From Proteles cristata cristata (taxonomy: Eukaryota; Chordata; Mammalia; Carnivora; Hyaenidae), in the NCBI GenBank assembly GCA_017311185.1, contig JAESUZ010005537.1:682001-746000 (forward strand): 64,000 nucleotides of DNA. The letters are read 5' to 3'. The translations under genes were made by a program, and so were the position numbers. This document shows positions 1-12,309 of this stretch, in pieces. Under the pieces are notes generated by a model. That model did not search any database. It saw only the letters and a list, made by a program, of their open reading frames with translations, and was not told the DNA's origin. Positions within the stretch are counted from its first letter, which is position 1; every line of letters begins with the position of its first letter.

Positions 1-429
1 AATATCTATTCTTTTTTTTTAATGCTTATATATTTTTGAGAGACAAAGACAGAGCACAAGTAGGGGAGGGGCAGAGAAAGAGGGAGACACAGAATCTGAA
101 GCAGCTCCAGGCTCTGAGCTGTCACAGAGCCTGACTTGGGGCTCGAACCCACTGACTGCGAGATCATGACCTGAGCCAAAGTTGGGCACTTAACCAACTG
201 AGCCACCCAGGGTCCCCTAATATTTATTCTTAAAGTGATAATGACTACTGCTACATTCTGAAATTTACCTTCATATATGGCTTTGGCATTATACGTATTT
301 GGGGTTTTTTTTGGTTTTTTTTTTAACTCATAAAGATTCTACGGTTGTGTGTATCTGTGTGCGTATGTGTGTGTGTGTATGATGTTACCACATTTATTAT
401 GTGTATACAAATATAATTTTTTTAAACAG
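1..429 (+). other. SPATA6: SPATA6 intron, 3' part
   Basis: This is the end of the intron before the first exon in the window. It holds one SINE and a short TG repeat (357-379). The acceptor is a T-rich tract followed by AAACAG ending at 429. Confidence 0.85.
12..217 (-). mobile_element. Felid tRNA-derived SINE
   Basis: A T-rich tail comes first and the head complement (GCCACCCAGGG) comes last, so the copy is antisense. The 13-bp flanks AATATCTATTCTT (1-13) and AATATTTATTCTT (219-231) are a target-site duplication with one mismatch. Confidence 0.9.
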
Positions 430-614
430 GTTATCAGGACACCCCATGGGAGAGACTTCGATGACTCTTTGGAAAGGTGTGATGAGTATTTAAGCTCAAG
501 GTCATGTAGCAAGCCCCAGCATTCAGCAAGGACCCTGCTAGTCCATTCAGCACCCTCCACAATGCCGAAGCATCCTCCAAGCCCTGTGCTTAATCGAGCA
601 TCTCTCAGGGAAAG
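430..614 (+). CDS. SPATA6: SPATA6 coding exon, fourth from the end
   Basis: This exon encodes 61 residues plus two bases of an arginine codon, starting VIRTPHGRDFDDSLERC and ending VLNRASLRER. I recognise it as spermatogenesis-associated protein 6, about residues 304-365 of the 488-residue human protein. SPATA6 is a testis protein needed to build the sperm connecting piece (head-tail coupling apparatus); loss in mice gives headless sperm. The exon follows an AAACAG acceptor and ends at AAAG|GTAATG, entering in phase 0 and leaving in phase 2. No folded domain is visible; the segment is rich in Ser, Arg and Pro and looks disordered, with basic-Ser motifs such as NRAS. The reading frame is intact. 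Confidence 0.95.
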
Positions 615-3600
615 GTAATGCTTAGTCTTTCTTGCTGTACTGGTTTCTTGAACAATCATCATTAGAAAAGAGAAGGCAGCAATAATGTATGTGAAATGAT
701 TATTTGTACAAGTATAATTTGATTTTAAAAGGCTTACTTGTTTTTGTTTAGAATATATTACATCTTACATAGTATTAGGTATTTCTCCCCAGAGAAATAT
801 CTAACCCCTTGAAGTGAGTTATTAACTATTAATGAATTTATTAATTAGGATCACTTTAGCTCTAATTAGATACTATAGTTTGTAAAATGAAAAATAGTGC
901 ATGATGGTTTGCTTTCAATAGATTCATAGGGATTTAACATTGTAGGCCTGGCTTATGTATAAAAATAACATAGCTTACACTTTCCTTTTAGTGATAATGA
1001 TGCTGCTATGTATTGTTGGTATATGATATCTATTTTCCTCAAATAACCTTTCCTCAACTCCCCAAGAGAATTTTAATCATGTAAAGGTTCCAGCCCTTCC
1101 TCTAAAAATGCGTTGGCAACTAAAGCTAGATACTTGAATGTGAATAAATAATTCCTCTTTATCTGTTTTTATTGTTGTTGAATTCAAATTGGATATTCCT
1201 TGCCTTACTCACTGATAGTAACATAGAAAACAGTTGTCATAAATTAACCAAAACAAACCCACCCTTAATAGTTTAAAACTGTTAGAGAAATTTGAAAACC
1301 TAAGAGACATTCCATCAACAACATGAAAGTCAAATCTATCTTTAGGTGGTATCCAAAATCTAAAGTGGCATGCTAAGTTTGCACAGCGTATTATGACCAT
1401 CAGATATTAGTTGATAAAATGTAACCTATATAGTCTATCAGAAGTTCATCTCAAAACCCATGATTTGAGCAAAGGTGTATCAGTTTGGAAGCTGTATTAA
1501 AACATCCTTATTCTGAAAGAAAAAAAAAGTCCCTATTCTAAAAAGATAGATTTATTTCCCCAGTAGCCCTGTAAACATTCAAATGGATGTATGGAGGGCT
1601 GCTGGAGACCCTAATCCTGAGATAGGGAATTCTGATTAATGTTGCCTCTAGTCCATGAGAATGATGCCTGTGGGATCATCGAGTTCACAGACAGATGGAT
1701 AGATAAAAAGGTATAGCTTCATGTTTATATAGAAGATACATATCTTTGTTTCTATAGGCTTTAAAACTTCCAGAGAAAGTCTTGAAGAGAGATTTTTCTG
1801 CTGAAGTCTGGTAACTTGTGTCTCAGTTGCCAGGGGACTTTAATTTCAATGTCTGCTCCAGTGTTCAGACGTTCAGATACTCTCTTTTTGCTGACCGTCT
1901 GAATAAGCACTTGTGGTTTTGTTGATTAGGTTATTTGCCATCTCTGTAGGTTTTCTAGAAATATTTTATTTATATCTCCTCGGAAATGTTTTTTATAATT
2001 GTTATATTTTTTTCTGCCTTTTCACATATTTTGCAGAGCTCTCCAGTTGTCTACCGCTGTAGTACAACATGGATTTTAGTCTCGTGTAATTGTATCCTGA
2101 TCTCTAATTTTGTCCCGACTTTTGAAGGCTGTCTTTCCAAGTTGATAAGTTCTTCACTGAGGCTATATTCAAAAATTCTTCACTGAGGACAGCTAAACTC
2201 AACTATCCCTTTTTCATATTCCAGTGTAGGTGATGGCTTCTAGTAGCGAGCAGCATTTACACATTTATTCTGATGCTTGCTAGTAAATGCAGTAAGGTCT
2301 TTGCTAGAAGGAAATGAGTGGTTCTAATATTAAACATTACCTATTTTACCTGTGACTAGAGGAAGGTTGAGGTACTTTAAAAATAATACAGTGGCAATTC
2401 AGTTTTAAATTCATCCAAATCATAAAATTTTATTGGAAGTACTCTTTAGGGTAGATAAACTTTTTTTACTTTTGCTAAGGTAGAACACCTCTACTTTGAA
2501 TGTATGTTCTGAAACAGACTTAGATTTAGTTTTAAAGGAAAATAAAATGTCTTTAAGACATATTGCTAGGAACAAAAGCATTTTGTTCTTTTTAGCACAC
2601 TCAGTACCACATCTTTAAATATAAGACATTCTCTGATAATGGCTTTTTTAGGTTACTGAGCAATATACTTACAGGGCATTTATAAAAACCAACTGAATCA
2701 ATAAACAATTTAAACTGATGTAAAAATAGATTGTATGTCCCCGGCAAAATTGGGAGCATGACAAGACATAAAACTATGGGAGTTACCTGGGTTAAATATT
2801 CATTAAGACGAAATAACTTTTATTTTAAGATTGCTGTAAAGTGTTGACCCCTAAATCATGTATATGAATTAACAGACTTTCAAAAACTCTATTACTGAGG
2901 TGCCTGGGTAGCTTTGTTGGTTAAGTGTCTGACTCTTGATTTTGGCTCAGGTCATGATCTCACGGTTCGTGGGATCGAGCCCTGTGTTGGGCTCTATGCT
3001 GTCAGCACAGAGCCTGCTTGGGATTCTTTCCCTCCCTTCTTCTCCGCCCATCCCCTGTGTGTGATATAATCTCTCTGTTTCTCTTTCTCTCAAAAATAAA
3101 ACTCTTATTAGTGAGGTAAGCAAATAAATTTCTTTATTTATAGTGACGGTGCCTTTTGCTTTAAGCCCATATAAAAATATCTTCAGTAGAGTTAACACAC
3201 TTAAAATGGTTTCAATTTTTATTATAAGTGTTACATTTCAGAAACAGTTTTCTCCTCAAAGTATAAATATTAATATTATGACTTATGATTTGGATTAGGC
3301 TGCAAAATTATTACTAAAAACAGATTAAGAAATGCTAGCAAATTTAATTAAAAAGGAGCTGATATTCTTTTTAATCATGCTTACCATTTTGAATTTTGTA
3401 AATGAAGTTAGATTGTTAGGGAATCATTTCTTATACCACAGCACAGACTAGTGGACCCTCTCATAGCGCACTGAAGAGACCCTCTTGGAACTTCACATTT
3501 GGATCTCAGATTTGCAAATGTGTTGCATATGTAGCAAATATAACAAAGTTGGCAATATATTTGTGTAGCTTCAGTCACACTTCCTTTTACAAATGTGAGA

Positions 3601-4611
3601 GATGAAAATTTAGATATAGTTGATCACCCATTAGTGATTGCATTCTTTAAAACAGAGCATGTAAATCATTTACCCTGCTGAAGAGTTTATACCTTGTGTA
3701 AATATACAAAATTGTAACTTTGTAAGAACAAGCTAGGAGGAAAAAAGGCAAAGATGTAAGCAATCTAGTAGCATTTTAGTACCCATTCCTTTATGAAGGA
3801 ATTATCAGTACACTTCATATAGATGAATTATAATCAGATGGACCTAGAAATTTTCCTTATTACTTGTCTAAAATAAAGTAACTTCAAAGTACTAATTGTC
3901 AGTTTTGAGTTTGAGAGGGCATCAGAAAGAGGAATAGTTGCTTTATTTCTTCTTTAATTCCAAAACTCAGATTTTAATAAAAGTCACATTTTCCTTTTTC
4001 AATATTCACTTAAAAACATATTTATAGGAAAGACTAGAGAAGTGATATCTGTGCTGATAGGGAATCATTCAATTTTGATACTCCCCTATATTCTGAAGGA
4101 GGAAGAATATGATTGGATTCTAAATAATATTTTCATCTATTTAAACATTTTGTTTCATTTCATAAAATTAATTTTATTCTGTATACAGAAAGGCATTTTG
4201 TCCACATAATTTAAAAGAGTGCAATTAAATTACTGGAAAATAAGAACTAATTTTAAAGGCACTATACATGGAATTATGGTTCTAATCTGATCTGTATCTT
4301 TATTTAGAGATAAAGCTCTAAGGAATTATGTATGGAAGTCATTAAAATGGCTAGATATATAGGTATACTCTCCCTGATTCACACCAAACATTATTAAGAC
4401 TACTTATTGCACATATTACAAAGGCGTAATATTTCTATGGAGAATCAGTGCCTAATTTTATCCTTGGTCAAAGAAGAAAAAATGCTATTTGAATCTTTCT
4501 ATGTTATTACACCGATGTAAGGGGGGAAAAAGACTTTTGCGTCTGGCATTTGGAAAGATTTATTTTTCTCTCCCTCTGGCTACAAGTCACCTTTGTTTTT
4601 TATGCCTACAG
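615..4611 (+). other. SPATA6: SPATA6 intron, 4.0 kb
   Basis: It runs from the GTAATG donor to a CCTACAG acceptor preceded by a T-rich tract. Apart from the SINE at 2898-3102, I recognise no repeat or gene in 620-2890 or 3120-4600. The DNA is AT-rich with no long open frame of coding character. Confidence 0.8.
2898..3102 (+). mobile_element. Felid tRNA-derived SINE
   Basis: Sense copy with the head GAGGTGCCTGGGTAGC, box-B-like GGTTCGTGGGATCGAG, a TC-rich stretch and a CAAAAATAAAA tail. It is flanked by AAACTCTATTACTGAGG and AAACTCTTATTAGTGAGG. Confidence 0.9.
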
Positions 4612-4711
4612 ATTCCATTCTGATTGGTGTTCACCTTCAAACTGTGATGAGATCCATGACCGGGTAAAAAATGTCTTGAAATCACATCAGGCTCATCAAA
4701 GACATTTATAT
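4612..4711 (+). CDS. SPATA6: SPATA6 coding exon, third from the end
   Basis: This exon of 100 nt completes the split Arg codon and adds 33 residues, from FHSDWCSPSNCDEIHDR to VKNVLKSHQAHQRHLY. The match to SPATA6 is clear over its full length. The acceptor is GCCTACAG after a strong pyrimidine tract; the far donor is TAT|GTTAGT. A second donor inside the exon, CGG|GTAAAA, would end it at 4663 and drop the last 16 residues without changing frame. Skipping the exon altogether (100 nt) breaks the frame: the preceding exon then reads into a TGA at 35382-35384. The segment is polar, with two cysteines and a His-rich C-terminal part that the short form lacks. Confidence 0.95.
4664..4669 (+). promoter_or_regulatory. 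SPATA6: Alternative in-frame 5' splice site in SPATA6
   Basis: GTAAAA directly after CGG can act as a donor 48 nt before the GTTAGT donor at 4712. Both leave phase 0, so both join correctly to the exon at 35345. From memory, human SPATA6 has a 472-residue isoform next to the 488-residue one; the 16-residue difference equals this segment. Confidence 0.6.
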
Positions 4712-5077
4712 GTTAGTTTCTAAGATTTCCTCTTGAAGGCCTTTTCTAATTAGGCAAGAGAACCATTCATTCCAGATGCTTAAAGCTTATAATAGTTAAT
4801 CACTGGAGAAAGAGAAAAAGATACAGCCTCCACTTAATGGAAGTCAGTGGTGCTGCTAAAGGCAACATCTCTAACTTCCTCTTGACCTGAGTCATTGTAC
4901 AAAATGTTTGACATCATCTGAACTCAGTAACAGTGTTATTGATCGTTATCTCATAGTAAGTCGTGACTTTATGATAATTGCCTTCCAAGTGTGGGGGCTT
5001 TTGCTTTGTGCCCCAGTATAAAACAATTCCAGGGGAGGTGGGGTAAGAAATAATTATTTTGGTTTTTTTGTCTTTTT

Positions 5078-5301
5078 TAAAACATTTTTAATGTTTTATT
5101 TATTTCTGAGAGAGAGAGAGAGAGAGAGCATGAGCAGGGGAGGGTCAGAGAAAGAGGGAGACACACAGAATCTGAAGCAGGCTCCAGGTTCTGAGCTGGC
5201 TGTCAGCCCAGAGCCCGACACAGGGCTCTAAACCGTGAACCACGAGATCATGACCTGAGCCGAAGTCGGACGCTTAACCGACTGAGCCACCCAGGTGCCC
5301 C
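5078..5301 (-). mobile_element. Felid tRNA-derived SINE
   Basis: Antisense copy with a GA repeat and the head complement GCCACCCAGGTGCCCC. The target duplication is AAATAATTATTTT before and after. Confidence 0.92.
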
Positions 5302-5763
5302 AAAAATAATTATTTTGAAGAAGCTTCCCAGCTGATTTTTATGTTAATTAAATATTTAAAAGAGGAAAAGAGCTGGTCATGTTTACTGGGTTTAAAATTA
5401 GAGACCATCAATATGAGAATATTTTCTGAGGTAGGCAAATAAACATATATATGAAGGACAGCCTGGAAATAATTACAGTGCATTCTTTTCGTGATTTTAA
5501 AAATTTCATTTAGCAGTTTAAAAAACAGTCATTTATCATGAGTGTCACATTGGGAACCTGATGATATAGCTGGGTTATGTGACATTGCATCGTTTTGTCC
5601 AGTTTTAGGTTTCTATGTGCATACTGTTTTTAAATTAAGCTTGTTTTCAAAGTACAGTATACATGTTGAAAATGTACAAATCCTAAGTAACAGCTTTATG
5701 AATCATAATAAAATCAATGAACTCCTGTGTAAATTAAGAAATAAAATCAAGAAATAAAATTTT

Positions 5764-6000
5764 TTTATTTAATAATAGGTTCTATTTTTTAATGTTTTAT
5801 TTATTTTTGGGAGAGAGATAGAGACAGCATAAGCAGGGGAGGGTCAGAGAGAGAGGGAGACACTGAATCCAAAGATGGTCTCCAGGTTCTGAGCTGGCTG
5901 TCATCACATAGCCCAATGAAGGGCTCGAACCCACGAACCGTGAGATCATGACCTGAGCTGAAGTCGGATGCCTAACTGACTGAACCACCCAGGTACCCAG
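5764..6000 (-). mobile_element. Felid tRNA-derived SINE
   Basis: Antisense copy ending CCACCCAGGTACCC. The flanks GAAATAAAATTTTT (from 5750) and GAAATAAAATATTTT (from 6001) mark the target duplication. Confidence 0.9.
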
Positions 6001-6562
6001 GAAATAAAATATTTTCAGCTCTTCAGGAGCCTCTCTTATTTCCTCTCAACTGCTGCCACTTCAAGGGTAGACATTATCCTAACTTGTAATGGCAACATTA
6101 GTATTATGTATTTTAATCTTTATATAATCCTACAGTATCTACCTTTTTCTCTGACTTGTTTCACTTTGATTTTGCAATTCAGACTGTCATGCACAACAGA
6201 CATCTTGTTATATTTAGAAATAGTTCGTCACTTTTGCTATTGTACAGTATTTTATGAAAATACTACTGTTGATTTATTCATTCCTCTGTTAATAGACATT
6301 TGGGGTGTTTCTGGTTTGGGCTCTTATAGAGCTTCTGCAGGCATTAAATGTATACCTTGATGCATATAAAGAATACAATGACAAAATGAAGGTATCATTG
6401 TATTCTTATTTGAGTATATATTCTTATTTGGAATTGCCCAATCATGGGGTATGTATACATGCAGCCTTAGAAGGTTCTGTCAAAGAATTGTTTAAGTGAT
6501 TTTAACTACCTGTGTGTGAGAGTTGTACTTGCTGCACATCCTCACTGCTACTTGATTGATGA

Positions 6563-6588
6563 GTGTGTGTGTGTGTGTGCGCGCGCGC
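6563..6588. repeat. TG/CG microsatellite
   Basis: A run of TG units passes directly into CG units, an alternating purine-pyrimidine tract of 26 bp. Confidence 0.9.
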
Positions 6589-7862
6589 TTGCTTATGTGA
6601 GTTTTCCTTTTGGGGTTTGGTAAGTAAGAGGTGGTTTACCATATAATGGTTTTGATTTGCTATTTCCTGATAACTAATGAATATGTTTATTGGCCATTGG
6701 ATATTCTCTATTGTGAATGCTTGTTCAAATCATTACTGAATTTTTGTACTGAATTGTCTCCTTTTGGTTTTTTGTTGAGTTCCATATAGACCCTTGATAT
6801 GAGTTTCATCTTTGATGAAAAAAATTCTTAATCCTAATGAATCCATTTCATTATTTTTTATTTGTTGGTTAGCATTTTTAGAAATTTTGTGTACCTTAAG
6901 ACTTTCTTCTATGTTTTCCTCTAAAGGGTTTTTGTTTTCTTTCACATTTAAATGTATGTCCAGGTTAAAATTATTTTTTCTGTATCATGGTAGACAGATC
7001 TCAAATCCCAAGAGAGGTTTAAGCCCCCAGATTTCTTTCTAGTTTTGCTAATTTTTTATATTTTGAAGCTGTGTCATTGTTGGATACAGATTTCAGACTG
7101 TGATTTGAACCTTTTATTGTGAAATGCTCCTCTTCATCTCTAGTACTATTCCTTGCTTGAAAGTATATTTTATATGATATTTGTATAGTTATAACGGCTT
7201 TATTTTGGCTAGTCTATGCATTGTATATGTTTTTTCTCTTTTTTCTTTTTATCATTGAATTTAAAATAGATGTCTTGTGAGTAGCACAAGTTTTGTTTTG
7301 TTTTGGGAGAATTAAAATCTAGGATTTTTATGTATATTGATGTGGCTTTTGTTTGAATTAGCAAGTATTTTTTATAACTGTTTTCCTTTTTATTAACTTG
7401 TTATTAATTTTCTATCTCTTCTATTATTGGCTGTCCCAGAGATTTCAGCATGCACACTTGACAAATTATTTTCTGTTGATCTTCCTACCAGTATTGGGGC
7501 CTAAAAACATTTAACCCTCTTTAACCTGTCCCTTTTTTTTTTTTGCATATTTTTGCATTTTAATTTTGCATTTTAATTCTGCATATAACCCACAAAAAAT
7601 TAATTTTATTTATATAGTAATGTTTATTCATATTAGTCACTTATTTGTTTTCTATTATTCTTCATTCTTTCCTGCAATTCCATGTTCCAATATGGATTCT
7701 AGAGTCATTTTCCTTCAGCCTGAAGAACATCCTTTAATACTTCTTTCATAACATTCTCCTAGCTGTGAATTCTGATTTTGTTTGAAAACATCTTGTTTTC
7801 ATGTTTATGTGGGATGGTTTTACTGGATATAAAACTCTAGGTTGGTAGTTATTTTCTTCTCT

Positions 7863-7998
7863 TTTTTTTATTTATTTTTTAATGTTTATTTTTGAGAAAC
7901 AGAGCATGAGTGGGGTAGGGGCAAAGAGAGAGACAGGCAGACACAGAATCCAAAACAGACTCTAGGATCCAAGCCCACTGAGCTACCCAGACAACCCT
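7863..7998 (-). mobile_element. SINE with internal deletion
   Basis: The tail and GA-rich part are normal, but the sequence passes from ACTCTAGGATCC straight to the head complement (AGCCCACTGAGCTACCCAG), so the tRNA-like middle is missing. Confidence 0.8.
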
Positions 7999-8361
7999 CT
8001 TTGTTATTTTAAAGAAGCCATTCCATTGTCATCTGGCTTCTTTTATGTCTTGAAAAGTCAGCTCTTACACTTTTGAAGTAATGTGGGGATTTCTCCCCCT
8101 ACTCCCATTATATTTAAAATTCACTCTTCCACTGTGTGCTTAGTAATCTTACTATGATATATCTAGATATGGTATTCTTGGGTTAACCTATGTTAAATTT
8201 TCAGAGCTTTGATATTTTCATCAGTTCTAGAAAACCTGAAGCCATTATTTCTTTAAACAGTGCTTCTGCCCCATTATCTGTTTACTGTTCCTCTGGAGCT
8301 CCCAATTACATAAGACTTTTAGACTGTATCTCATGTATCTTATGCTTATTTTGATATTTTT

Positions 8362-8371
8362 TAAATTATTT

Positions 8372-8410
<39 letters not shown>

Positions 8411-8608
8411 TTATTTCTAGGAGACAGAGAGAGAGAGACAGAGTGAACAGGGGAGGGTCAGAGAGAGAGGGAGTCACAGACTGAAACAGGCTCCAGGCTC
8501 TGAGCTAGCAGTCAGCACAGCCCGACGCGGGGCTCGAACCCACGAACCACGAGATCATGACCCAAGCGAAAGTCGGACGCTTAACTGACTAAGCCACCCA
8601 GGCGCCCC
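8362..8608 (-). mobile_element. Near-consensus felid SINE with TTTA tail repeat
   Basis: Antisense copy with a TTTA microsatellite in its tail (about 8367-8412) and the end GCCACCCAGGCGCCCC. The 15-bp duplication TATTTTGATATTTTT is exact at 8347-8361 and 8609-8623. Little decay suggests a young insertion. Confidence 0.95.
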
Positions 8609-9907
8609 TATTTTGATATTTTTAATTCTTTTTTTCTTTTCCTCTCTCTCTCTCTTATTTCAGTATTTTCTTTAGAAATGTCCTCTAGTTTGCTAATCCT
8701 GTCTTCTGTGTCTACAATGATGTTAAGACTATTTGAAAATTTTTGAAAGACATTTACTTTCCAGAATATTTTGAGCGACATAAAATACCAAAACTAACTC
8801 GGGAAGAAATACATAATCTCAGTAGTTGGGTATCTATTGAAATTGAATTTGAAGTTAAGAATCTTACAAAAGAAAACACTATGCCCAGATGGTTTCTCTG
8901 GTGAATTCTACCAAACCTTTAAGGAAAACATAATGCCAGTCTTATTAGACAGAAACTAGAAGGAAAACTTCCTAAGTCATTTTATGAGGTCAACATTTAC
9001 CCTATGGCCAAAGCCAGACAATGACATAATAAGAAAAGAAAAATACAGACCAAAATCTTCTTGAACATATATGCAGAAATCCTCAACAGCATATTAGCAG
9101 ATCAAATCCAACAGTATATAAAAATGAAAGTACATCATAATTAAGTGGTCTCATTCTAGAAATGCAATATAAATTCATCCTGTTTGACCGGTTAAATAAG
9201 AAAAAGCTTATTTCCTCTGTATGTCATTTCAATAAGCACAGAAAAAGTATCCAACAAAATCCAACTCAGTTCTTGGTAAAAATTCTTAGTAAAGCTGAGG
9301 TAGAAGGGAACTTCCTCAACCTAATAAAGAGCATCTTTGAAAACCTACAGCTAACGTTATGGTTACTGGTGACAGACTGAATATTTTCCCCTAGATTCAG
9401 AAACAAGGATTCCCTTTCTTACCATTCCTTTAATATCATAATGGGGGTCTTCAACAATGCGGGAAAGATAAGAAAAGGAAATGAAATGGACATAGGTTGG
9501 AAAGTAAGAAAATAAACCCTTATATTTGCAGAGGATATGATTTTGCAGAAAATTCCACAGGATCTCCAGAAAAGCTTCCAGAACTAGAGAGTAAGTAAGT
9601 TTAACAAGGTCACAAAATAGAAAGAAAGCCCATTTTCCCCCTATATACCAGCAATGAATAATTGGAATTTTAAGTTAGAAAATCCATACCGTTTACAATA
9701 GCACTAAAATTGAAGTGCTTATGTATCATCCTAACAAAATATGTGCAGTATTTGCATTCTGAAAACTACGTAATGGTATTGAAAACAATCAAAACGATAG
9801 AACTAAATGTAGAAATATCCCATGTTCACAGATTGGAGGAATGAAGATGTCAGTTTCCCCCAATTTGATCTCTAGATTCAGTTCAATTATAAAACCCTAT
9901 CAAACTT

Positions 9908-10122
9908 AAAAAAATTATGTTTATTTATTATTGAGACAGAGAGAAACAGAGTATGAGTGGGGGATAGGCAGAGAGAGAGGGAGACACAGAAACCGAAGCA
10001 GGCTCCAGGCTCTGAGCTGTCAGCACAGAGCCTGACACTGGGTTAAACCCGCAAACTGATATCACCACCTGAGCTGAAGTCAGCCGCTTAACCAACTAAG
10101 CCACCCAGGTGCCGCCCCCCAC
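9908..10122 (-). mobile_element. Felid tRNA-derived SINE
   Basis: Antisense copy inside L1 sequence, ending GCCACCCAGGTGCC followed by a C run. Related flanks CTATCAAACTT and CCATCAAACCTT suggest the target site. Confidence 0.88.
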
Positions 10123-10267
10123 CCCCCATCAAACCTTTTAATAGAAATTGACAAGCTGATTCTAAAATGTGTATAGTAGGGCAAAGGAAATTTAAAAACC
10201 AAAAACAATATTGAAAAAGAACAAAATTGGAAGACCCACTACCTAATTTTAAGACTCACTGTAAAGC

Positions 10268-10475
10268 AGGGACATCTGGGTGGCTTAATCGGTTGAGCGT
10301 CAGACTTTGGCTCAGGTCATGATTTCCAGTTTGTGAGTTCAAGCTCTTCATTGGGCTCTGTGCTGAAAGCTCAGAGCCTGGAGCCTGCTTCAGATGCTGT
10401 GTCTCCCTCTCTCTCTGCCCCTCCCCTGCTCATGCTCTGTCTCTCTGGGGGGACAGGAGGGGACTTTTAAGAAAA
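10268..10475 (+). mobile_element. Felid tRNA-derived SINE
   Basis: Sense copy with the head GGGACATCTGGGTGGC. The flanks CTCACTGTAAAGCA and CTTACTGGAAAGCA form a diverged target duplication. Confidence 0.9.
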
Positions 10476-11053
10476 GGCTTACTGGAAAGCACACCAATGA
10501 AGACAGTGTGGAACTGACTAAACAATAGGCACATATGTCAAAAGAATAGAATACATCCCCCAGAAGAAGATCCATATAAATATTTTCAACCAAGTTTTGG
10601 CAAAAGTGCAAAGTCAATAAAGCAGAGACTTGCATTTGTTGTCTTTTCAGTGCATGGTTCTGGATTGTAAAAAATACACATTTGAAAATAGATCAGAGAA
10701 CTAAAACATAGTAAAAAATCTATTTAATTTATATTTGGAAATTACTGTTAAGATATTATTACACCAAACACATCCATAAAAGAAAAAAAAGATAAATTGA
10801 ACTTCATTAAAATGAAAAATTTTTGGTCTATGAAAGGCCAAAAGAGAATAGAATGACAAGCCATAGTCTGGATGAAAATATTTTCAAATCACATGTTTGA
10901 TTAAGGACTTGCATCCAGAATTTTAAAAATATCTTCTTCAAACGCAGTAATAAGAAAATAAAGAGCTCAATTAAAAATGGTCAGTATATCTGAACAGACA
11001 TTTCACTAAATAAACATGAAAGGACCCTCAGTAATCCTAGAAAAGCAAATTAA

Positions 11054-11233
11054 GGGGTGCCTGGGTGGCTTAGTAGGTTAAGATTTGGACTCTTGGTTTC
11101 AACTCTGGTCATGATCTCACAATTCGTGGGATCGAGCCCCACATTGGGCCCTGCACTGTCCCTATCTCTGCCCCATCTCTGCCCCTTCCCCACCAGTGTG
11201 TACCCTTTCTCTCAAAATAAATTAACTTTAAAA
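11054..11233 (+). mobile_element. Felid tRNA-derived SINE, shortened
   Basis: Sense copy with the head GGGGTGCCTGGGTGGC; a part between GCACTGTC and the TC-rich region is deleted. AAAAGCAAATTAA and AAAATGCAAATTAA flank it. Confidence 0.9.
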
Positions 11234-11289
11234 ATGCAAATTAAAACTGCAGTGAGATACCACTACCACCTATTAGAATTGTTACACAA

Positions 11290-11309
11290 AAGCAAACCCC
11301 CCCCCCCAA
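11290..11309. repeat. Poly-C tract
   Basis: A homopolymer of about 14 C follows AAGCAAA. The length is likely unstable in assembly and replication. Confidence 0.8.
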
Positions 11310-12097
11310 ATTTAGACTATTAAATGCTGTCAGGGATAGGGAGCAACAGAAATTCTCATTCAGGGCTCATGGGAATGCCCAAGGATACAGCTACAAGATA
11401 GTGGTAATTTTGTATAAGGTTAAATACACTTATATAACCCAGCAATCCTACTTTTAAGTATTTACCCAAATGAATTGAAAACTTAGATTCACACAAAGAC
11501 CTATATGTGAATGTTTATAGAAAATTTATTCATAATTATCCCTGATTGGAAAGAACCTGTATGTTCCTCTAAAGCAAATGGTGAACAAACTAAACTACAG
11601 CCATTCAATAGAAACTAACTCATCAATAAAAAAAAAAAGAAAAGAAAAAAGAAGTGAGCTATAAATTCATACAACTACTTTCATACAGTTTGCTAAATAA
11701 AAAAGCTAGAACTCCAAAGCTACATACTGTATGATTTTATTTATGTGACATTGTTGAAATAGCAAAGTGTAGGGGAAGAAAAAGAGGTTGACTGTGAAGA
11801 AACCAGTCTCATAGGGAGATTTTTCGGGTGTTGGAGCTGATTGGTACTGAAGTTGTTGCTACGGGACTTTATTCATTTGCAAAACTACTAGAAATGTACA
11901 TCAGAAAGGAAGAACTTTACTGAATGAGAGAAGAAAAAAATATCAAGTGTGGTGTTTGGTCTTCTGAAGATTTAAGGCAGGTTGGAACAAATGAATCTAA
12001 AAGTACTAAAAATACAAGATATAGCTTTAAATTAGTTTACCTAAATAACTTTAGAGTATGGTGTTTTGGCTGGATACTGTGAAACTATATTCTTTTG

Positions 12098-12304
12098 CAG
12101 GGATTTGCAAACATTTTCTGCAAAGAACCAGAGAGTAAATTATTTTTGGTGCCCTAGGGTTCCGTCGCACTACTCAGCTCTGCTCTTGGAGCACTAAAGC
12201 AGACATAGGCATTAGGGAAACAGATGAACGTGTCTGTATTCCAGTAAAACTTTATCCATGTGCAGTAAAATGTGAATTTCAATGATTTTCATGACCCCCC
12301 CCCC
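12098..12304 (-). mobile_element. MER20-type hAT-Charlie element, antisense
   Basis: It starts CAGGGATTTGCAAACATTTT, passes ACTACTCAGCTCTGCTCTTG and CCAGTAAAACTTTAT, and ends in a decayed C-rich terminus. This is the reverse of the copy at 20104. The family name is from memory. Confidence 0.75.
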
Positions 12305-12309
12305 ATTTA

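Larger units (their letters stand above)
6100..8750 (-). mobile_element. Old L1 (L1M-type) remains, antisense
   Basis: The sequence reads as decayed L1 on the - strand, with ORF2-like and 5'-region-like text, for example the stretch at 7790-7850 about a DNA 'TACTGGATATAAAACTC' motif common in L1M. Two SINEs interrupt it. All frames are broken. It may be more than one element, and borders are approximate. Confidence 0.6.
8750..11935 (+). mobile_element. Old L1 (L1M-type), ORF2 and 3' part
   Basis: Decayed L1 ORF2 text runs in + orientation through the reverse-transcriptase part (8770-9400) to the 3' part with a poly-A near 11628-11650. It is interrupted by SINEs at 9908, 10268 and 11054. Many stops and shifts make it inactive. 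It lies head to head with the antisense L1 before it. Confidence 0.75.

Noticed and set aside
4664..4711. Initial reading of the SPATA6 exon as ending only at 4663.
   Set aside because: The following 48 nt continue in frame with sequence that matches SPATA6 and end at a second donor, so the longer exon is the main annotation and 4663 an alternative.
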